Shown here: piece after piece, positions 9,605 to 17,965 of the stretch
Position numbering within the stretch: the stretch's first letter is position 1
How the letters are laid out: each line of letters opens with the position of its first letter
NCBI RefSeq assembly: GCF_018408855.1
Contig: NZ_AP024324.1
Location: 1-64,000, forward strand
DNA length: 64,000 nt
Origin: Caballeronia sp. NK8
GTDB lineage: Bacteria; Pseudomonadota; Gammaproteobacteria; Burkholderiales; Burkholderiaceae
Direction: 5' to 3'
The notes under the pieces: generated by a model
The model's input: the letters and a program-made list of their open reading frames with translations, nothing else
The model's database searches: none
Told to the model about the DNA's origin: nothing
Program-made: the position numbers and the translations under genes

Positions 9605-10636
9605 ATGAGTCGAATCATCACGCGTCGGGATTTCCTGACGACGGCGGGACTTGCCGTGGCCGCCACGGCAACGGCCGTGAGCCTGCCGAGCCGCACATTC
9701 GCGCAGGCCGCGCCCATCGTCCTCAAATATGCGAGCAGCCTGCCGGACAGTCATCCGCTCAACGCGCACATGCGCGAGGCCTCCGCCGCGATCAAAAAGG
9801 AGACGAATGGCCGCGTCGATCTTCAGGTCTTCGCGAACGCGCAGATGGGCGGCGACACCGACATGCTCTCGCAAGTCCGCGCGGGCGGCGTCGATTTCAT
9901 TCCGCTGCCCGGCGCGATTCTCTCGACGCTCGTACCGGTTGCGTCGATCGAAAGCGTGCCTTTCGCCTTCAAGGACTACGACGCCGTGTGGGCCGCGATG
10001 GACGGCGATCTCGGCCGGCACGTGCGCGCCGAAGCGGCAAAGACCGGCCTCATCGCGATGGACAAGGTGTGGAACAACGGCTTCCGGCAGATCACGAGTT
10101 CGACGCGGCCCATCAGGACGCCCGCCGACCTGAAGGGCTTCAAGATCCGCGTGCTGGTCAGCCCGCTATGGACTTCGATGTTCAAGACCTTCGGCGCGGC
10201 CCCCACCGGCATCAGCATCAACGAGACGTACTCCGCGCTGCAGACGAAAGTCGTCGAAGGCCAGGAGAATCCGCTCGTCGTGGTGCAGTCGGCGCGCTTC
10301 TACGAGGTGCAGAAGTACTGCTCGCTGACGGGTCATATCTGGAATGGCTTCTGGCTGCTCGCGAGCGGCAAGACCTGGCCGAAGTTGCCGAAAGACGTGC
10401 AGGACATCGTTGCGCGCAACATCAATGAAGCGGCGATGAAGCAGCGCGAGGAAGTCATCCGCCTCAACCAGAGTCTCGAGCCGATGCTCACGTCCAAGGG
10501 CGTCACGTTCAACAAGGTCGACCAACAGGCGTTCCGCACCGACCTGCAGCAAAAGGGCTTCTACGCCGAGTGGAAGAAGAAATACGGCGATGCGGCGTGG
10601 ACGCTGCTCGAGAAGTATTCCGGGCAGCTTTCGTGA
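9605..10636 (+). CDS. TRAP transporter solute-binding protein (DctP family)
   Basis: A 343-residue binding protein. It begins with a twin-arginine-type signal (ITRRDFLTTAG, cleavage near TFAQA) and continues as a DctP/TAXI-type periplasmic binding protein. The conserved stretches QVFANAQMGGD, RQITSSTRPIRTPADLKG and QENPLVVV match DctP. It delivers a carboxylate to the membrane permease encoded next. The signal type is unusual only in being Tat-like; many Burkholderia TRAP binding proteins share it. Confidence 0.92.
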   Translation: MSRIITRRDFLTTAGLAVAATATAVSLPSRTFAQAAPIVLKYASSLPDSHPLNAHMREASAAIKKETNGRVDLQVFANAQMGGDTDMLSQVRAGGVDFIPLPGAILSTLVPVASIESVPFAFKDYDAVWAAMDGDLGRHVRAEAAKTGLIAMDKVWNNGFRQITSSTRPIRTPADLKGFKIRVLVSPLWTSMFKTFGAAPTGISINETYSALQTKVVEGQENPLVVVQSARFYEVQKYCSLTGHIWNGFWLLASGKTWPKLPKDVQDIVARNINEAAMKQREEVIRLNQSLEPMLTSKGVTFNKVDQQAFRTDLQQKGFYAEWKKKYGDAAWTLLEKYSGQLS

Positions 10637-10650
10637 GCAAGGAGCGGATC

Positions 10651-12549
10651 ATGAGCACTGACGTTTCTTTGGGGGCCATGCCCGTGGCGAGCGCGAGCAA
10701 GCCGCTGGGGCCGGTTGCAAGAGCGGGCCATCTTCTCGATGCCTGCATCCGCTGGTCGACCGAACTCTGCGCCGCGGCGCTGGTGGTGGCCGAAGTGGTG
10801 CTGCTGTTTGCCAACGTGTTCTGTCGATACGTGCTGCACGATCCGCTGATCTGGGGCGACGAGCTCGCGACGCTGCTCTTCATCTGGCTCGCGATGCTGG
10901 GCACGGTGATCGCGTTGCGGCGCAACGAGCACATGAGGCTCACGACGTTCATCGCGCATCTGCAACCCGCGAGGCGCGCATTCGTCGATACCTTCGGCGC
11001 GGTGATCGTCATCGCGTTCATCATGATGCTGTTGTCGCCGGCGTGGGAGTACGTGTCGGAAGAATGGGCGATCACGAGCGCGGCGCTGGAAATCTCCAAC
11101 GGCTATCGCGTCGCGGCGCTCGCGGTCGGTCTCACGCTGATGCTCGCGATTTCCGTCGCGCGTCTCATGGAGCAGGCGCGCGCGTTGCACTTCGTGATCT
11201 CGGCGCTCGCGGTTGGCGGCGTCGCGGCCGCGCTGATGACCTTCAAGGTCGCGATGACCGCGCTGGGCAACTGGAACCTCGTCATCTTCTTCGTCGTGGC
11301 CGTCGTGTTCATGGTGGTGATCGGCGTGCCGATCATGGTGGCGTTCGGCCTGTCGACCGTCGCGTATCTCAGTACGGTGACGGCGACACCCATGCTCGTC
11401 GTGATGGGCCGCATCGACGAAGGTATGTCGAGTCTGATCCTGCTCGCGATTCCGCTGTTCGTGTTCCTCGGCGCGCTCATCGAAGCGATGGGCATGGCGC
11501 AGGCGATGATCCGCTTTCTCGCGTCGCTGATCGGGCATTTCAAGGGCGGGCTCTCGTATGTGCTGATCGGCGCGATCTATCTGGTCAGCGGCATTTCGGG
11601 GTCCAAGGCCGCGGATATGGCCGCCGTCGCGCCGGCGCTTTTTCCCGAGATGAAGAAGCGCGGCGAGGACGAAAACGAACTGGTCGCGATGCTGAGCGCA
11701 TCGGGCGCGATGTCGGAGACGATTCCGCCGAGTCTCGTGCTGATCACCATCGGCTCGGTGACGGGCGTATCGATCTCCGCGTTGTTCACGGGCGGCTTCA
11801 TGCCGGCGGTGGTGGGCGCGCTCGCGATGATCGCCGTCATCTGGATGAAGAACCGCAAACGCGAGCTGAAGGAAGTCGCGCGCGCGAAGCCGCGTGAAGT
11901 CGGCCGCGCGTTTCTGTTCGCGCTACCCGCGCTGGCGCTGCCGTTCGTGATTCGCGCGGCGGTCGTCGAAGGGATCGCCACCGCAACCGAAGTCGCTTCG
12001 GTCGGCGTCGCGTATACGTTCGTCGTCGGTCTGATCTTCTATCGCTCGTTCAAATGGAACCGTCTATATCCGATCATCGTCGGCACGGCTTCGCTGTCGG
12101 GCGCGATTCTGATCATCATCGGCTGTGCGACCGCGATGGCCTGGGCCTTGACGCAGTCGGGCTTCTCGCGCGAGCTTGCGCTGTTGATGTCGACAGCGCC
12201 CGGCGGTTCGATGGGCTTTCTGCTGATATCGGCGCTGGCGTTCGTGCTGCTCGGCAGCTTCCTCGAAGGCATTCCCGCGATCGTGCTGTTCGGCCCGCTG
12301 CTGTTCCCGGTGGCGCGCTCGCTCGGCATCAACGACGTCCACTACGCGATGGTCGCCATCTTCGCGATGGGCCTCGGGCTTTTCGCGCCGCCCTTCGGCG
12401 TGGGCTTCTATGCGGCCTGCGCGATTGCGAAGGTCGATCCGGACGGCGCGATGAAACGCGTGTGGCCGTATCTCGGAGCGCTCGCGGTTGCGCTGCTCGT
12501 GCTCGTCGCCGTGCCGTGGGTATCGACCGGCTTTCTCCCGGACCATTGA
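10651..12549 (+). CDS. TRAP transporter fused permease (DctQM)
   Basis: A 632-residue membrane protein that fuses the small TRAP subunit (DctQ-like, about residues 30-175, including the FCRYVLHDPLIWGDELA motif) to the large subunit (DctM-like, from about residue 200, with VSGISGSKAADMAAVAP). The ATG at 10651 follows AGCAAGGAGC. The longer reading frame from 10570 would run into dctP. It forms a sodium-driven carboxylate importer with the preceding gene. It is paralogous to the DctQM at 60342-62213. Confidence 0.92.
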   Translation: MSTDVSLGAMPVASASKPLGPVARAGHLLDACIRWSTELCAAALVVAEVVLLFANVFCRYVLHDPLIWGDELATLLFIWLAMLGTVIALRRNEHMRLTTFIAHLQPARRAFVDTFGAVIVIAFIMMLLSPAWEYVSEEWAITSAALEISNGYRVAALAVGLTLMLAISVARLMEQARALHFVISALAVGGVAAALMTFKVAMTALGNWNLVIFFVVAVVFMVVIGVPIMVAFGLSTVAYLSTVTATPMLVVMGRIDEGMSSLILLAIPLFVFLGALIEAMGMAQAMIRFLASLIGHFKGGLSYVLIGAIYLVSGISGSKAADMAAVAPALFPEMKKRGEDENELVAMLSASGAMSETIPPSLVLITIGSVTGVSISALFTGGFMPAVVGALAMIAVIWMKNRKRELKEVARAKPREVGRAFLFALPALALPFVIRAAVVEGIATATEVASVGVAYTFVVGLIFYRSFKWNRLYPIIVGTASLSGAILIIIGCATAMAWALTQSGFSRELALLMSTAPGGSMGFLLISALAFVLLGSFLEGIPAIVLFGPLLFPVARSLGINDVHYAMVAIFAMGLGLFAPPFGVGFYAACAIAKVDPDGAMKRVWPYLGALAVALLVLVAVPWVSTGFLPDH

Positions 12550-12561
12550 TCGACCCATCTC

Positions 12562-13488
12562 ATGCACATGAAAGACATTGGGCCGGACCAGATTCCGATC
12601 ATCGATGCACATCATCATCTCTGGGATCTTGCGACGGGACGTTATCCGTGGTTGCAGGACGATTATCACGACGCATTCTTCCTCGGCGATTACCGCGGCA
12701 TCTGCCGCGACTTTCTTGCGGAGGACTATCTCGCGACGGTCGGCGCGCAACCGGTGATCGGCACGGTGCATGTCGAAGCCGAACGTGCCCGCGACGAACA
12801 GGTCGCCGAGACGCGCTGGCTCCACGAGGTGCATGACAGGGCCGGTTTTCCGAACGCCGTGATCGCACATGCGTGGTTCGATCGACCCGACACCGAGGAG
12901 ATTCTCGCGCAACACGCCGCGTATCCGCTCGTGCGCGGCATTCGTTCCAAGCCGGTGACGTCGCCTCGTCCCGATGCGCCGCTCGACGATCGGCGCGGGA
13001 CGATGCGGGACCCGGCCTGGCTGCGCGGATTCGCGTTGCTCGACAAGTTCGGTTTCTCGTGGGACTTGCGCGTGCCGCCCTGGCATCTCGCCGACGCCGC
13101 CGACGTGGCGAGCGCGTTCCCGAACACGAAGATCGCGTTGAATCACACGGGCTTTCCGTGGGACCGGAGCGATGAAGGTCTCGCGCGCTGGCGACGCGGC
13201 ATGGAACGGCTCGCGAGGCAGTCGAACGTGTTCGTGAAGCTCTCGGAATTCGGCCTGAAAGATGCGCCTTGGAACTACGACGACAATCGCCGGATCGTCC
13301 TCGATGCGGTCTCGATCTTCGGCGTCGATCGTTGCATGTTCGCCAGCAACTTTCCCGTCGCGGGATTGAGGGTGAGTTATGACGTGCTCGTCGACAGCAT
13401 GAGAACGATGCTCGAACCGCTCGGACGCGATGCGTCGGAAAAGATTTTCTACCGCAACGCGCTGCGGTTTTATCGCATGAAGGTTTAG
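12562..13488 (+). CDS. Amidohydrolase, fuconolactonase-like
   Basis: A 308-residue amidohydrolase (PF04909 type) with the metal site IIDAHHHLWDL near residue 12, like L-fuconolactonase and related lactonases. The C-terminal segment FGVDRCMFASNFPV carries the Asp/Ser region typical of the family. It begins 12 bp after the TRAP permease and is followed 11 bp later by a second member of the family, so a lactone or carboxylated ring is a likely intermediate. The substrate cannot be read from sequence. Confidence 0.85.
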   Translation: MHMKDIGPDQIPIIDAHHHLWDLATGRYPWLQDDYHDAFFLGDYRGICRDFLAEDYLATVGAQPVIGTVHVEAERARDEQVAETRWLHEVHDRAGFPNAVIAHAWFDRPDTEEILAQHAAYPLVRGIRSKPVTSPRPDAPLDDRRGTMRDPAWLRGFALLDKFGFSWDLRVPPWHLADAADVASAFPNTKIALNHTGFPWDRSDEGLARWRRGMERLARQSNVFVKLSEFGLKDAPWNYDDNRRIVLDAVSIFGVDRCMFASNFPVAGLRVSYDVLVDSMRTMLEPLGRDASEKIFYRNALRFYRMKV

Positions 13489-13499
13489 GGATATCGCCC

Positions 13500-14450
13500 A
13501 TGTCAGATGCATTGGAACTTCGCCGCCGCTTCCTCGAAACCGGCGCGGACGATGATTTGCCCATCGCCGATGCGCATCAACATTTCTTCGATGTCGAGCG
13601 CAATTACTATCCGTGGCTTGCCGACAAGCCGGTGAAGAACTTCCGCTACGGCAATTACGACAGCATCCGCCGCACCTTTCTGCCTGACGATTACTTGCGC
13701 GCGGCGGGGCATCACAGGATCGTGAAGACGGTGCTGATCGAAGGCGAATGGAATCCGGCCGATCCGCTGGGCGAATTGCGCTGGGTCGAATCGCTGCGGC
13801 GCGAACACGGCTTTCCGCACGCGATGAGCGGCCAGGCGTGGCTCGATCGTGAAGACGTCGATGAAGTCCTCGGCGTCTATGGCCGTCATCCGCTGGTCAA
13901 AGGCATTCGGCACAAGCCGGCCGCCGTGGCGCGCGCCGAGCACACGGACAGCTTCTCGGCGCCGGGATCGATGCGCGATCCGAAATGGCGTGACGGTTAC
14001 ACGAAGTTGCACGCGCATGGCCTGCTTTTCGAGTTGCAGGTTTTCTGGTGGCATTTCAACGAGGCCGCGGAACTGGCGCGTGATTTTCCATTCACGCAGA
14101 TCGTCATCAATCATGGCGGGCTGCCCGCGGATCGATCGGAAGAAGGCTTGAGCGCGTGGCGCAGGGCGCTCGAAAAGGTCGCGCGGGAACCCAATGTGCA
14201 CCTGAAGATTTCCGGAATCTGCATTCCCGGCGAGCGCTGGAGCGTGGAGGCGAACGGGCCGGTCGTGCGCGACGCGATCGATGTGTTCGGCACGCAGCGC
14301 TGCTCGTTCGCGAGCAACTATCCGGTGGATGGCGTGGTGGATCGCATGACCGATATCTTCGATGGTTTCAAGCAGATCGTGCGGGGGTACCCGGTCGAAG
14401 ATCGCTTGTGGTTGTTTCATGACAATACAGCGCGGGTGTATGGGATCTGA
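13500..14450 (+). CDS. Second amidohydrolase of the operon
   Basis: A 316-residue PF04909 amidohydrolase. The metal motif is IADAHQHFFDVE, and FGTQRCSFASNYPVDGVVD lies near the C terminus. It is related to the preceding gene in architecture (both have a YPWL segment and KGIRHKP/RGIRSKP), so the two look like an old tandem duplication with specialised substrates. It is the last gene of the operon. Confidence 0.85.
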   Translation: MSDALELRRRFLETGADDDLPIADAHQHFFDVERNYYPWLADKPVKNFRYGNYDSIRRTFLPDDYLRAAGHHRIVKTVLIEGEWNPADPLGELRWVESLRREHGFPHAMSGQAWLDREDVDEVLGVYGRHPLVKGIRHKPAAVARAEHTDSFSAPGSMRDPKWRDGYTKLHAHGLLFELQVFWWHFNEAAELARDFPFTQIVINHGGLPADRSEEGLSAWRRALEKVAREPNVHLKISGICIPGERWSVEANGPVVRDAIDVFGTQRCSFASNYPVDGVVDRMTDIFDGFKQIVRGYPVEDRLWLFHDNTARVYGI

Positions 14451-14488
14451 GCGACCGTATGCGCGCGAGAGGAAATGCCGAGATGCTT

Positions 14489-14510
14489 AGATTGATGCTA
14501 AACTGCATCA
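14489..14510. promoter_or_regulatory. Palindromic operator of vapBC
   Basis: ATTGATGC-TAAACT-GCATCAAT has 8-bp perfect arms and lies 25 bp upstream of the antitoxin ATG. Autoregulation by the VapB/VapC complex at a palindrome in this position is the norm for the family. Confidence 0.6.
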
Positions 14511-14534
14511 ATTGAATAATCTTGGAGAAATGCC

Positions 14535-14741
14535 ATGCGTACGACCGTGACGCTGGACGATGCGCTTTACGCAAAAGCGCTGGAGGTGGCTGATCCGGAA
14601 ATGGACAAATCCGATCTCTTTCGGGAAGCGATCAAGACATTCGTGAGGGTGCAGGCGGCGAAGCGGCTTGCAGCATTGGGCGGGAACGCGCCGGAGATGG
14701 GCGATATCGCGCGTCGTCGTGACGAGTCGGACGGGTCATGA
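14535..14741 (+). CDS. vapB: VapB-type antitoxin
   Basis: A 68-residue protein. Residues 1-40 ([16 protein letters not shown], then [12 protein letters not shown]) form a ribbon-helix-helix DNA-binding fold. The rest is a likely toxin-wrapping tail. The last four bases overlap the toxin start (ATGA), so the two are translationally coupled. It should neutralise the VapC nuclease and repress the operon at the upstream palindrome. Confidence 0.85.
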   Translation: MRTTVTLDDALYAKALEVADPEMDKSDLFREAIKTFVRVQAAKRLAALGGNAPEMGDIARRRDESDGS

Positions 14742-15121
14742 CGAGTGTGCTGATCGATACATCGGTGTGGGTGGATCACTTCCGTCATCGCAATGCTGCA
14801 CTGGTCGAACTGATCGAGTGGGATCGGGCGTTGACGCATCCGATGGTGATAGGCGAGCTGGCCTGCGGGACACCGCCCGGGCCGCGCGTGCGGACGTTGA
14901 GCGATATTGGCCTGTTGCGGCAGGCTCAGCAGATCAGCGTTGAAGAGGTGATGGCGTTCATTGAGCGCGAAGCGCTTTACGGGCTCGGCTGCGGACTGGT
15001 CGACCTGATGCTGCTGGGCTCGGTGTTGATGACACCCGGGGCGCAAATCTGGACGCTCGATAAGCGCCTGATGGACATATCGGCGCGGTTTGGCGTGGCT
15101 TATCGGCCTCGCGTGCATTGA
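14738..15121 (+). CDS. vapC: VapC-type PIN-domain toxin
   Basis: A 127-residue PIN-domain ribonuclease. The acidic metal site is complete: D7 ([10 protein letters not shown]), E40 (VIGELACG), D89 (GLVDLMLL) and D108 (WTLDKRL). VapC toxins cleave tRNA or rRNA and arrest growth when the antitoxin is lost. The gene overlaps vapB by 4 bases. The pair lies at the left side of the unusual sigma-54 cassette, as toxin-antitoxin pairs often do next to acquired DNA. Confidence 0.9.
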   Translation: MTSVLIDTSVWVDHFRHRNAALVELIEWDRALTHPMVIGELACGTPPGPRVRTLSDIGLLRQAQQISVEEVMAFIEREALYGLGCGLVDLMLLGSVLMTPGAQIWTLDKRLMDISARFGVAYRPRVH

Positions 15122-15174
15122 TCGGACCGGCGTACACTATTCTCGCGGTGTCCCTGCCGCAGAAGGAGGTTGCG

Positions 15175-15342
15175 ATGAGATTCGCCGAGATATTCAAGCG
15201 CTCGAAGCGGGGCGCCACGGTCACGCAAGCCGGAGACGCTGAGCCTCACCACGAGGAGCACGCCAGGTCGGTCCAGAAGCAGGCGAAGAAACTGTGGGAC
15301 GTCATCGGCCGCAATCGTCACAAGAGCGCGAAGTGGCACTAG
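15175..15342 (+). CDS. Small basic protein, unknown
   Basis: A 55-residue protein beginning MRFAEIFKRSKRG, rich in Lys, Arg and His. The ATG at 15175 has a strong AGGAGGT site five bases upstream. A longer in-frame reading from 15118 has no such site. No family is recognised. A stable hairpin follows the stop codon, consistent with a real short transcript. Confidence 0.5.
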   Translation: MRFAEIFKRSKRGATVTQAGDAEPHHEEHARSVQKQAKKLWDVIGRNRHKSAKWH

Positions 15343-15355
15343 CCTGACACGAGGC

Positions 15356-15383
15356 GGGTCCGGGACGTCAACGTTCCGGGCCC
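15356..15383 (+). terminator. Hairpin after the small gene
   Basis: A 12-bp stem (GGGTCCGGGACG with CGTTCCGGGCCC, two G-U pairs in the transcript) closes on a TCAA loop 13 bp after the stop codon. There is no U-tract, so termination may be weak or factor-assisted. It would insulate the sigma-54 promoter downstream. Confidence 0.5.
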
Positions 15384-15426
15384 TGACACAACTCCCCCAG
15401 CGGTTCCAACCAATCCCCCTCTCCCT

Positions 15427-15442
15427 GCGAAGCGCCCTTCGC
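15427..15442. promoter_or_regulatory. Candidate enhancer (UAS) copy 1
   Basis: GCGAAGCGCCCTTCGC is an inverted repeat (GCGAAG-CGCC-CTTCGC). A near copy lies 43 bp downstream, about four helical turns. The location, about 135-150 bp before the predicted sigma-54 transcription start, is where bEBP dimers normally bind. Binding by the bEBP at 23434-24765 is inferred. Confidence 0.5.
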
Positions 15443-15469
15443 GACACACCCCCATCCCGTTCGCGCGAA

Positions 15470-15485
15470 ACGAAGCGCCATTCGC
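15470..15485. promoter_or_regulatory. Candidate enhancer (UAS) copy 2
   Basis: ACGAAGCGCCATTCGC matches copy 1 at 14 of 16 positions and keeps the CGAA/TTCG arms. It lies about 90-105 bp before the predicted transcription start, on the same face of the helix as copy 1. Confidence 0.5.
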
Positions 15486-15544
15486 CCGCGCTTCTTGCGC
15501 TCATCGCTGAAACCCTTGCGGGACAAGGCTCTCGCGGCTCCCTT

Positions 15545-15568
15545 CAAACTGGCACGGCCCCTGCAAAT
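15545..15568 (+). promoter_or_regulatory. Sigma-54 (-24/-12) promoter
   Basis: The sequence CAAAC-TGGCACG-GCCC-CTGCA-AAT fits the extended RpoN consensus with a single mismatch (C for T in the -12 box). GG and GC are exactly 10 bases apart, as required. The predicted start is near 15576, 45 bp before the first cassette gene. It is the only near-consensus site I noticed in the window, and a bEBP gene lies at the other end of the cassette. Confidence 0.8.
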
Positions 15569-15620
15569 AGGGCTGCGTGCGAGCTTCGAGTCTCGCCAAC
15601 CAGCGCAAAGGAGCGACAAA

Positions 15621-16559
15621 ATGCACGATATCGGAAGTTCCCGGCCCACCGGATGGGGCCCCGGCTATAACGAGTTTGAGCAGGAACTGTCGGCCGAAGC
15701 GGCAGGGGAAATGGCTCAGGAATTCGAGAATGAAAACGAGTTCGAATCGGAGTTCGAAGTCGGCGAAAACGAGTTCGAGAACGAATTCGAAACCGAAGTC
15801 TCGGGCGAAATGCAGGAGATGGAACTCGCCGCCGAACTGCTCGCCGTCAGCAACGAACAGGAGATGGAGCAATTCCTCGGCGGGCTGATCAAATCCGTCG
15901 GGCGCGCGGCGACCAACTTCGCGAAATCGTCGGCAGGCAAGGCGCTCGGCGGCATCCTGCGCTCCGCCGCGAAGTCCGCCCTGCCGATCGTCGGCAGCGC
16001 GCTCGGCAACTTCGTCGTGCCCGGCGCGGGCGGTCTGATCGGCGGCAAGCTCGCGAGCATGGCGGGCAGCGCGCTCGGTCTCGAACTCGAAGGCCTCAGC
16101 AACGAGGACCGCGAATTCGAAGTCGCGCGCCGCCTCGTACGCATCGGTCAGCATGCGACCCACCATCTCGCGTCGATGCCGCAGCAGATGCCGCCCGCCC
16201 GCGCCGCGCGCATCGCGTTCCTGCGTGCCGCGCGTCAGGTCGCGCCGGGGCTGCTGCCGGCAATGCGCGCGATCTCGCGCAACGGCATCGCGGCCGCGCG
16301 TCAGGCGCCGCTGCCGATCTTCGGCGCGCCGGCCCGCCGCTTTCCCGTCGCGCGCATGGCATCCGGCGCGTATTACGACGGCGGCATGAGCGCACCCGCC
16401 TACGACGGCGTCGCGCCCGCCGCGCCCGTCGCGAGCGCGCCGTGTCCGAACTGCGGCACGCATACGCAGGCCGCGATTCCCCAGGGCGGCCAATGGCGGC
16501 GTTCGCGCAACGGGCGCGCCATCATCCTCTATCTGAGCCCGCGCCGCGTGGCGTACTGA
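15621..16559 (+). CDS. Glu-Phe repeat protein with Gly/Ala-rich hydrophobic core
   Basis: A 312-residue protein of no known function. Residues 18-58 are an acidic low-complexity tract of repeated EFE/EFEN/EFES units. Residues 84-154 are rich in Gly, Ala and hydrophobic residues (GGLIKSVGRA, ALPIVGSALG, PGAGGLIGGKL) and could form membrane-active or packing helices. Residues 164-240 are basic and Ala-rich, and CPNC (275-278) may be half of a zinc site. The start at 15621 is chosen for its AAAGGAG site; the frame open from 15495 has none. It is the first gene after the sigma-54 promoter. I recall similar proteins of unknown function in other proteobacteria, but no role. Confidence 0.7.
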   Translation: MHDIGSSRPTGWGPGYNEFEQELSAEAAGEMAQEFENENEFESEFEVGENEFENEFETEVSGEMQEMELAAELLAVSNEQEMEQFLGGLIKSVGRAATNFAKSSAGKALGGILRSAAKSALPIVGSALGNFVVPGAGGLIGGKLASMAGSALGLELEGLSNEDREFEVARRLVRIGQHATHHLASMPQQMPPARAARIAFLRAARQVAPGLLPAMRAISRNGIAAARQAPLPIFGAPARRFPVARMASGAYYDGGMSAPAYDGVAPAAPVASAPCPNCGTHTQAAIPQGGQWRRSRNGRAIILYLSPRRVAY

Positions 16560-16578
16560 ACCGCGAGGCTCGAACGCG

Positions 16579-17937
16579 ATGAACCCGTGCCACGACGCGC
16601 TGCGTCTGCTCGAACAGGAAGCGCTCGGCATCCGGGCGCGGCTCGACGCGCAACTCCCGTACGCCCTGCAGATGCCGATGGTCCCCGCCGCGAACGTCAG
16701 CGACGAGGCGATGTCCGCCATCGAACGGCACATGCAGGCGGCCCGCCAGCAACTGCGCAAGCGCATCGCGCAATTTCTGCGGCAGTTGCGCGCGCTCGCT
16801 GCCACGCCCGCGAATGTCGCCCGCGCGCAGCGCCGCTATGCGCTCCTGAAGCTGTATTTCCACGCCGCGCTCACGCACTTCGAGATCTTCGCGGAAGTGC
16901 TCACGCAGCGCAGTCAGCACGGCACCGGCGTCTGGCTCGCGGGCCTCGATGTCGCCGCGCAGGACGGGCTGCGGCAGCCGGGCGTGCCGGTCGCGCCGCC
17001 GCCCGTCATCTGCTATGTGGAGCGCGGTCACGGCGGGGCGATCCGGCGCGCGCGCACGCGCTTGCCGGGCGGCGGCGACAACCCCGTCGCGGTGATCCGC
17101 ATGCCGCGCGAGCGGATGGTCGGCACGGGCATCGCGGCGTCGCTGTATCACGAGGTGGGCCATCAGGCCTCGGCGCTGCTCGATCTCGCCAACACGTACA
17201 AGCGCGCGTCGCCGTCGCGCTTCGCACAGGGGCCTACGATCTGGCGCGCCTGGGATCGCTGGATCGGAGAGATCGTCGCGGACCTGTGGGCGGTGTCGCG
17301 CGTCGGCATCGCGGCGAGCGTCGGACTGATGAGCGTGGTGAGCCTGCCGCGCGCGTTCGTCACGCGCATCAATCTCGACGATCCGCATCCCGCGCCGTGG
17401 ATACGCGTAAAGCTTTCTGTCGCGATGGGCCGCGCGCTGTATCCGCATCCGCAGTGGAGCGCGCTCGAAGCGGTGTGGGAGCGGCTCTATCCGCGCATGC
17501 AGATGAGCGCCGCGCAGCGCGCCGCCTTCGATGCCCTGTCGCGGGAGATTCCGCGCTTCGTCGCCGTGCTGCTGTCGCTGCGGCCGCCGGCGTTGCGCGG
17601 CCGCACGATCGGCGCGGCGCTCAGCCTGCCGGACCGTCATCCCGACGCGCTGCTCGCACTCTGGCAACGCGTAAAGGCCCGGCCGCAGCAACTGCTCGCC
17701 GATACGCCGACGCTCTCGTTCGCCGTTCTCGGGCAAGCGCGCTACAGCGGTCTGCTGCCCGCGCAGACCGAGTTGAAGGTGATCGCCGAACTGCTGCAGC
17801 GCTGGGCGCTCGCGGGCTATCTGCCGTGGAGCGCGGGCAGTACGCAACTGAGCGTCGCGCTCAATCAGCGAAGACCGCCGTCGATCCCGCCACCCGCGAA
17901 TCCGTTGCACGCAAACCCATTCGCCCTTTACGCATGA
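16579..17937 (+). CDS. Putative zincin metallopeptidase
   Basis: A 452-residue protein of unknown family. It has an HEXXH motif, HEVGH at residues 191-195, inside a hydrophobic helix (ASLYHEVGHQASALLDL). A plausible third zinc ligand is E231 in EIVAD, 36 residues on, as in gluzincins. The N-terminal 110 residues look helical. There is no signal peptide, so the protein is probably cytosolic unless exported in another way. It begins 19 bp after the repeat protein and is probably cotranscribed with it. Processing of a cassette partner is possible but unproven. Confidence 0.65.
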   Translation: MNPCHDALRLLEQEALGIRARLDAQLPYALQMPMVPAANVSDEAMSAIERHMQAARQQLRKRIAQFLRQLRALAATPANVARAQRRYALLKLYFHAALTHFEIFAEVLTQRSQHGTGVWLAGLDVAAQDGLRQPGVPVAPPPVICYVERGHGGAIRRARTRLPGGGDNPVAVIRMPRERMVGTGIAASLYHEVGHQASALLDLANTYKRASPSRFAQGPTIWRAWDRWIGEIVADLWAVSRVGIAASVGLMSVVSLPRAFVTRINLDDPHPAPWIRVKLSVAMGRALYPHPQWSALEAVWERLYPRMQMSAAQRAAFDALSREIPRFVAVLLSLRPPALRGRTIGAALSLPDRHPDALLALWQRVKARPQQLLADTPTLSFAVLGQARYSGLLPAQTELKVIAELLQRWALAGYLPWSAGSTQLSVALNQRRPPSIPPPANPLHANPFALYA

Positions 17938-17965
17938 ACCCATGATTCTCTGAAGGAGAACAACG

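Noticed and set aside
15670..15800. Repeated GAATTCGA-like units considered as a CRISPR or microsatellite
   Set aside because: They are short, irregular and in frame, and encode the Glu-Phe tract; no spacer-repeat structure.
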